Shown here piece by piece: positions 51,492 through 52,784 of a stretch of DNA of 52,784 nt. This DNA is from Cryoendolithus antarcticus (lineage: Eukaryota; Ascomycota; Dothideomycetes; Cladosporiales; Cladosporiaceae). Every line of letters begins with the position of its first letter. The first letter of the stretch is position 1. Both the position numbers and the translations under genes were made by a program. The notes below the pieces were generated by a model, which was not told the DNA's origin, ran no database searches, and saw only the letters and a list, made by a program, of their open reading frames with translations. Location: assembly GCA_002077065.1 (NCBI GenBank), contig NAJO01000095.1, forward strand, positions 1 to 52,784, read 5' to 3'.

Positions 51492-52739
51492 ATGGCATCA
51501 GAAGGGGAGGATACTGGCGCAATTGCGATTCGACCTAGGAGGTCCGCTACCCAAGCAGCGGTAGACTATAAGCGACTGAATCGGGGCACGTTGACGAAAG
51601 CAAAAGAGCAAGCAACCATGGGAGCGGAGAAAGCAATAAGCAAAGGTCCACATCAAGCTAAGGAGGCTCCGGTAGCCATCCTTAGTGCGATAATGAAGGC
51701 ACTAGCTGCCATGGAAGAGAGAGCAGTGAAGGCAGAAGAGAGAATAGCAAAGGCAGAACAGCAAGAAGCACATACAGCGAGCGCACTAGCAGCAATTATA
51801 AGCGAGTTACAAAATCTCAAAGACAGCATGGCCTCAATAGTCCGTGAACAGGTAACTGCAGCAATGCAGGAGCAATTCCTCTCCGGACAGCATACAACCA
51901 GCCCAGCGATATCGTACGCCGACGTTGCGCGCACTCCACCAACTAGCCAGCCAAGCAATCTTCGCAGTATCTCCACAAACTCTATACCCTCTGCCATAAC
52001 CGACACATTCTACTGTATAGTAGACACCTCACGCGTGGAGGAAGCGGAGAAGGCCCAGGCAAACCCAGGCGCAATCCGGAAAGCAGTCGAGGCGGAAATG
52101 CGTTCAGCTGAAGGGCAAGAGACCTGGAGATGCGTTGCAGTAACAGAAGATGCAAAGAACGCGGAGCGCATACGAATAGCATGCAGAACTGAGACGGAAC
52201 TTGCTGGAGTCAAGGAGGCAGCGCAGAAGACTAGCCAGTTAGGGACACGAGTGCTGCGGGACCAGCTCTACCCGGTCAAGGTAGACAACGCCAACCGCAC
52301 TATAATCCTAACGGCATCTGGCGACCTCTGCCCGGGGGTGATGGAGGCGCTAAGCCAGGAGAACGAGATGAAGATCTCAAAGCTTTTTTGGCTCAGCCGG
52401 AAGGACTCGGGCAAAGCATACGGGTCAATGGTGGTATACGTTTCAAAGGGTAGCGAGGCAGTCAAGCTACTTCAAGGCCAGTACTTCCACGTCGCTGGAG
52501 AATCAGCGTACACCCGACCGTACGAGCCGCGCAACCGCCCAGATCAGTGCTACCGATACCAGGAGAATGGACACAAGGCATACGCATGCGAAAAGCCACA
52601 GCGATGCGCAAGATGTGCGCAGGTAGGCCACCGCCACGGCGAATGCAACGCAGAAGTCCTGAGGTGTGTAACATGTGGTGGGCTGCACGAGTCGTTTAGC
52701 AGAAACTGCCGGACTCTCTACCCTGCTGCTAATGTATAG
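51492..52739 (+). CDS. LINE ORF1 (gag-like, zinc knuckles)
   Basis: A 415-aa product from ATG 51492 (the open frame begins at 51483). Residues 70-130 are an Ala/Glu-rich coiled coil suited to multimerisation, then a Ser/Pro linker, a structured RNA-binding-like region (about 170-345), and three zinc-knuckle-type motifs near 353-406. Knuckle 2 (CARCAQVGHRHGEC) and motif 3 (CVTCGGLHESFSRNC) keep their ligands. In knuckle 1 (CYRYQENGHKAYAC) the second Cys is Tyr, a G-to-A change. The protein should package element RNA and chaperone priming. The frame is complete and ends in TAG at 52737-52739, inside the ORF2 start. Confidence 0.9.
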   Translation: MASEGEDTGAIAIRPRRSATQAAVDYKRLNRGTLTKAKEQATMGAEKAISKGPHQAKEAPVAILSAIMKALAAMEERAVKAEERIAKAEQQEAHTASALAAIISELQNLKDSMASIVREQVTAAMQEQFLSGQHTTSPAISYADVARTPPTSQPSNLRSISTNSIPSAITDTFYCIVDTSRVEEAEKAQANPGAIRKAVEAEMRSAEGQETWRCVAVTEDAKNAERIRIACRTETELAGVKEAAQKTSQLGTRVLRDQLYPVKVDNANRTIILTASGDLCPGVMEALSQENEMKISKLFWLSRKDSGKAYGSMVVYVSKGSEAVKLLQGQYFHVAGESAYTRPYEPRNRPDQCYRYQENGHKAYACEKPQRCARCAQVGHRHGECNAEVLRCVTCGGLHESFSRNCRTLYPAANV

Positions 52740-52784
52740 GACACTTAAGGTGTTTCAACTAAATGTGAGAAAGCAACAAGAAGT
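52732..52784 (+). CDS. LINE ORF2 start (endonuclease/reverse transcriptase), truncated
   Basis: ATG at 52732 opens a new frame (MYRTLKVFQLNVRKQQEV) that runs off the window. KVFQLNVRKQ is the usual first strand of the apurinic-type endonuclease domain of fungal LINE ORF2. The ATG overlaps the last 8 nt of ORF1 (ATGTATAG), so ORF2 is probably made by termination-reinitiation. The rest of the domain cannot be seen. Confidence 0.85.
   Translation, partial: MYRTLKVFQLNVRKQQE

Larger units (their letters stand above)
51400..52784 (+). mobile_element. 5' part of a non-LTR (LINE) retrotransposon, cut by the window end
   Basis: A short 5' leader with repeated GCGACTACAAGCGACC blocks precedes intact ORF1, whose end overlaps the start of ORF2. 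The order (gag-like ORF1 with zinc knuckles, then an endonuclease/reverse transcriptase ORF2) is that of Tad/I-type fungal LINEs. The left boundary is uncertain: no target duplication can be checked because the 3' end is outside the window. ORF1 is free of stops, so this copy has escaped heavy RIP. Confidence 0.85.

Overview
The window reads as a gene-poor accessory or repeat-associated stretch of a filamentous ascomycete nuclear genome, most likely a Dothideomycete; that placement is an inference. It rests on short GT-AG introns (about 35-83 nt) with CTAAC-like branch sites, on fungal-only families (HET domain, NACHT-WD40, DUF3638, DUF3435 tyrosine recombinase, PD-(D/E)XK-like nuclease, RBR ligase, OTT_1508-like deaminase), on a secreted cutinase, and on an AT-rich block that looks like repeat-induced point mutation (RIP) product. 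No tRNA, rRNA or CRISPR array was found.

Layout. 1-4.2 kb is a graveyard: a broken NACHT-WD40 (NLR) gene on the minus strand, an NLR N-terminal fragment on the plus strand, and an internally deleted DUF3638 giant-protein gene on the minus strand, carrying stops of the type RIP makes. 4.7-5.6 kb has an open orphan gene with one membrane segment. 8.1-8.5 kb has a polyprenyl diphosphate synthase (COQ1-like) remnant. 10.25-12.1 kb has a decayed DUF3435/captain-like tyrosine recombinase. 13.2-14.7 kb has an apparently intact PD-(D/E)XK-like nuclease gene. 16-20 kb has a minisatellite, a two-finger zinc-finger ORF and remnants of an unknown family and a deaminase. 20.9-22.7 kb has an unknown two-exon gene just downstream of a five-exon small RNase III-like gene.

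24.2-27.4 kb is a complete-looking 3.2-kb Tc1/mariner element with ~96-bp terminal inverted repeats, an intact DD34E transposase, and a second, convergent, intact 485-aa ORF. Its right TA abuts a 451-bp MITE. 28.2-30.1 kb is an RBR ubiquitin-ligase gene with two premature stops. 32-38.7 kb has an F-box-like gene, a decayed conserved gene and a DUF7587-like gene. 39.8-40.3 kb has a second small RNase III-like gene of the same size as the first. 42.4-44.3 kb is a HET-domain pseudogene. 46-48.6 kb has an unknown gene, a TPR fragment and an intact two-exon cutinase. 49.2-50.3 kb is AT-rich RIP-like sequence. 50.5-51.3 kb is an intact three-exon NAD(P)-binding reductase-like gene. From about 51.4 kb to the window end lies the 5' part of a non-LTR retrotransposon, whose ORF2 start overlaps the ORF1 stop.

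The genes do not form one pathway. The pattern is of selfish elements, intact in two cases, set among dead immunity-type genes (NLR, HET, deaminase, RBR) and a few plausible living genes (cutinase, reductase, nuclease, DUF7587-like, two RNase III-like). The most distinctive features are the two-gene Tc1/mariner element and the pair of small RNase III-fold proteins that have lost most catalytic residues.
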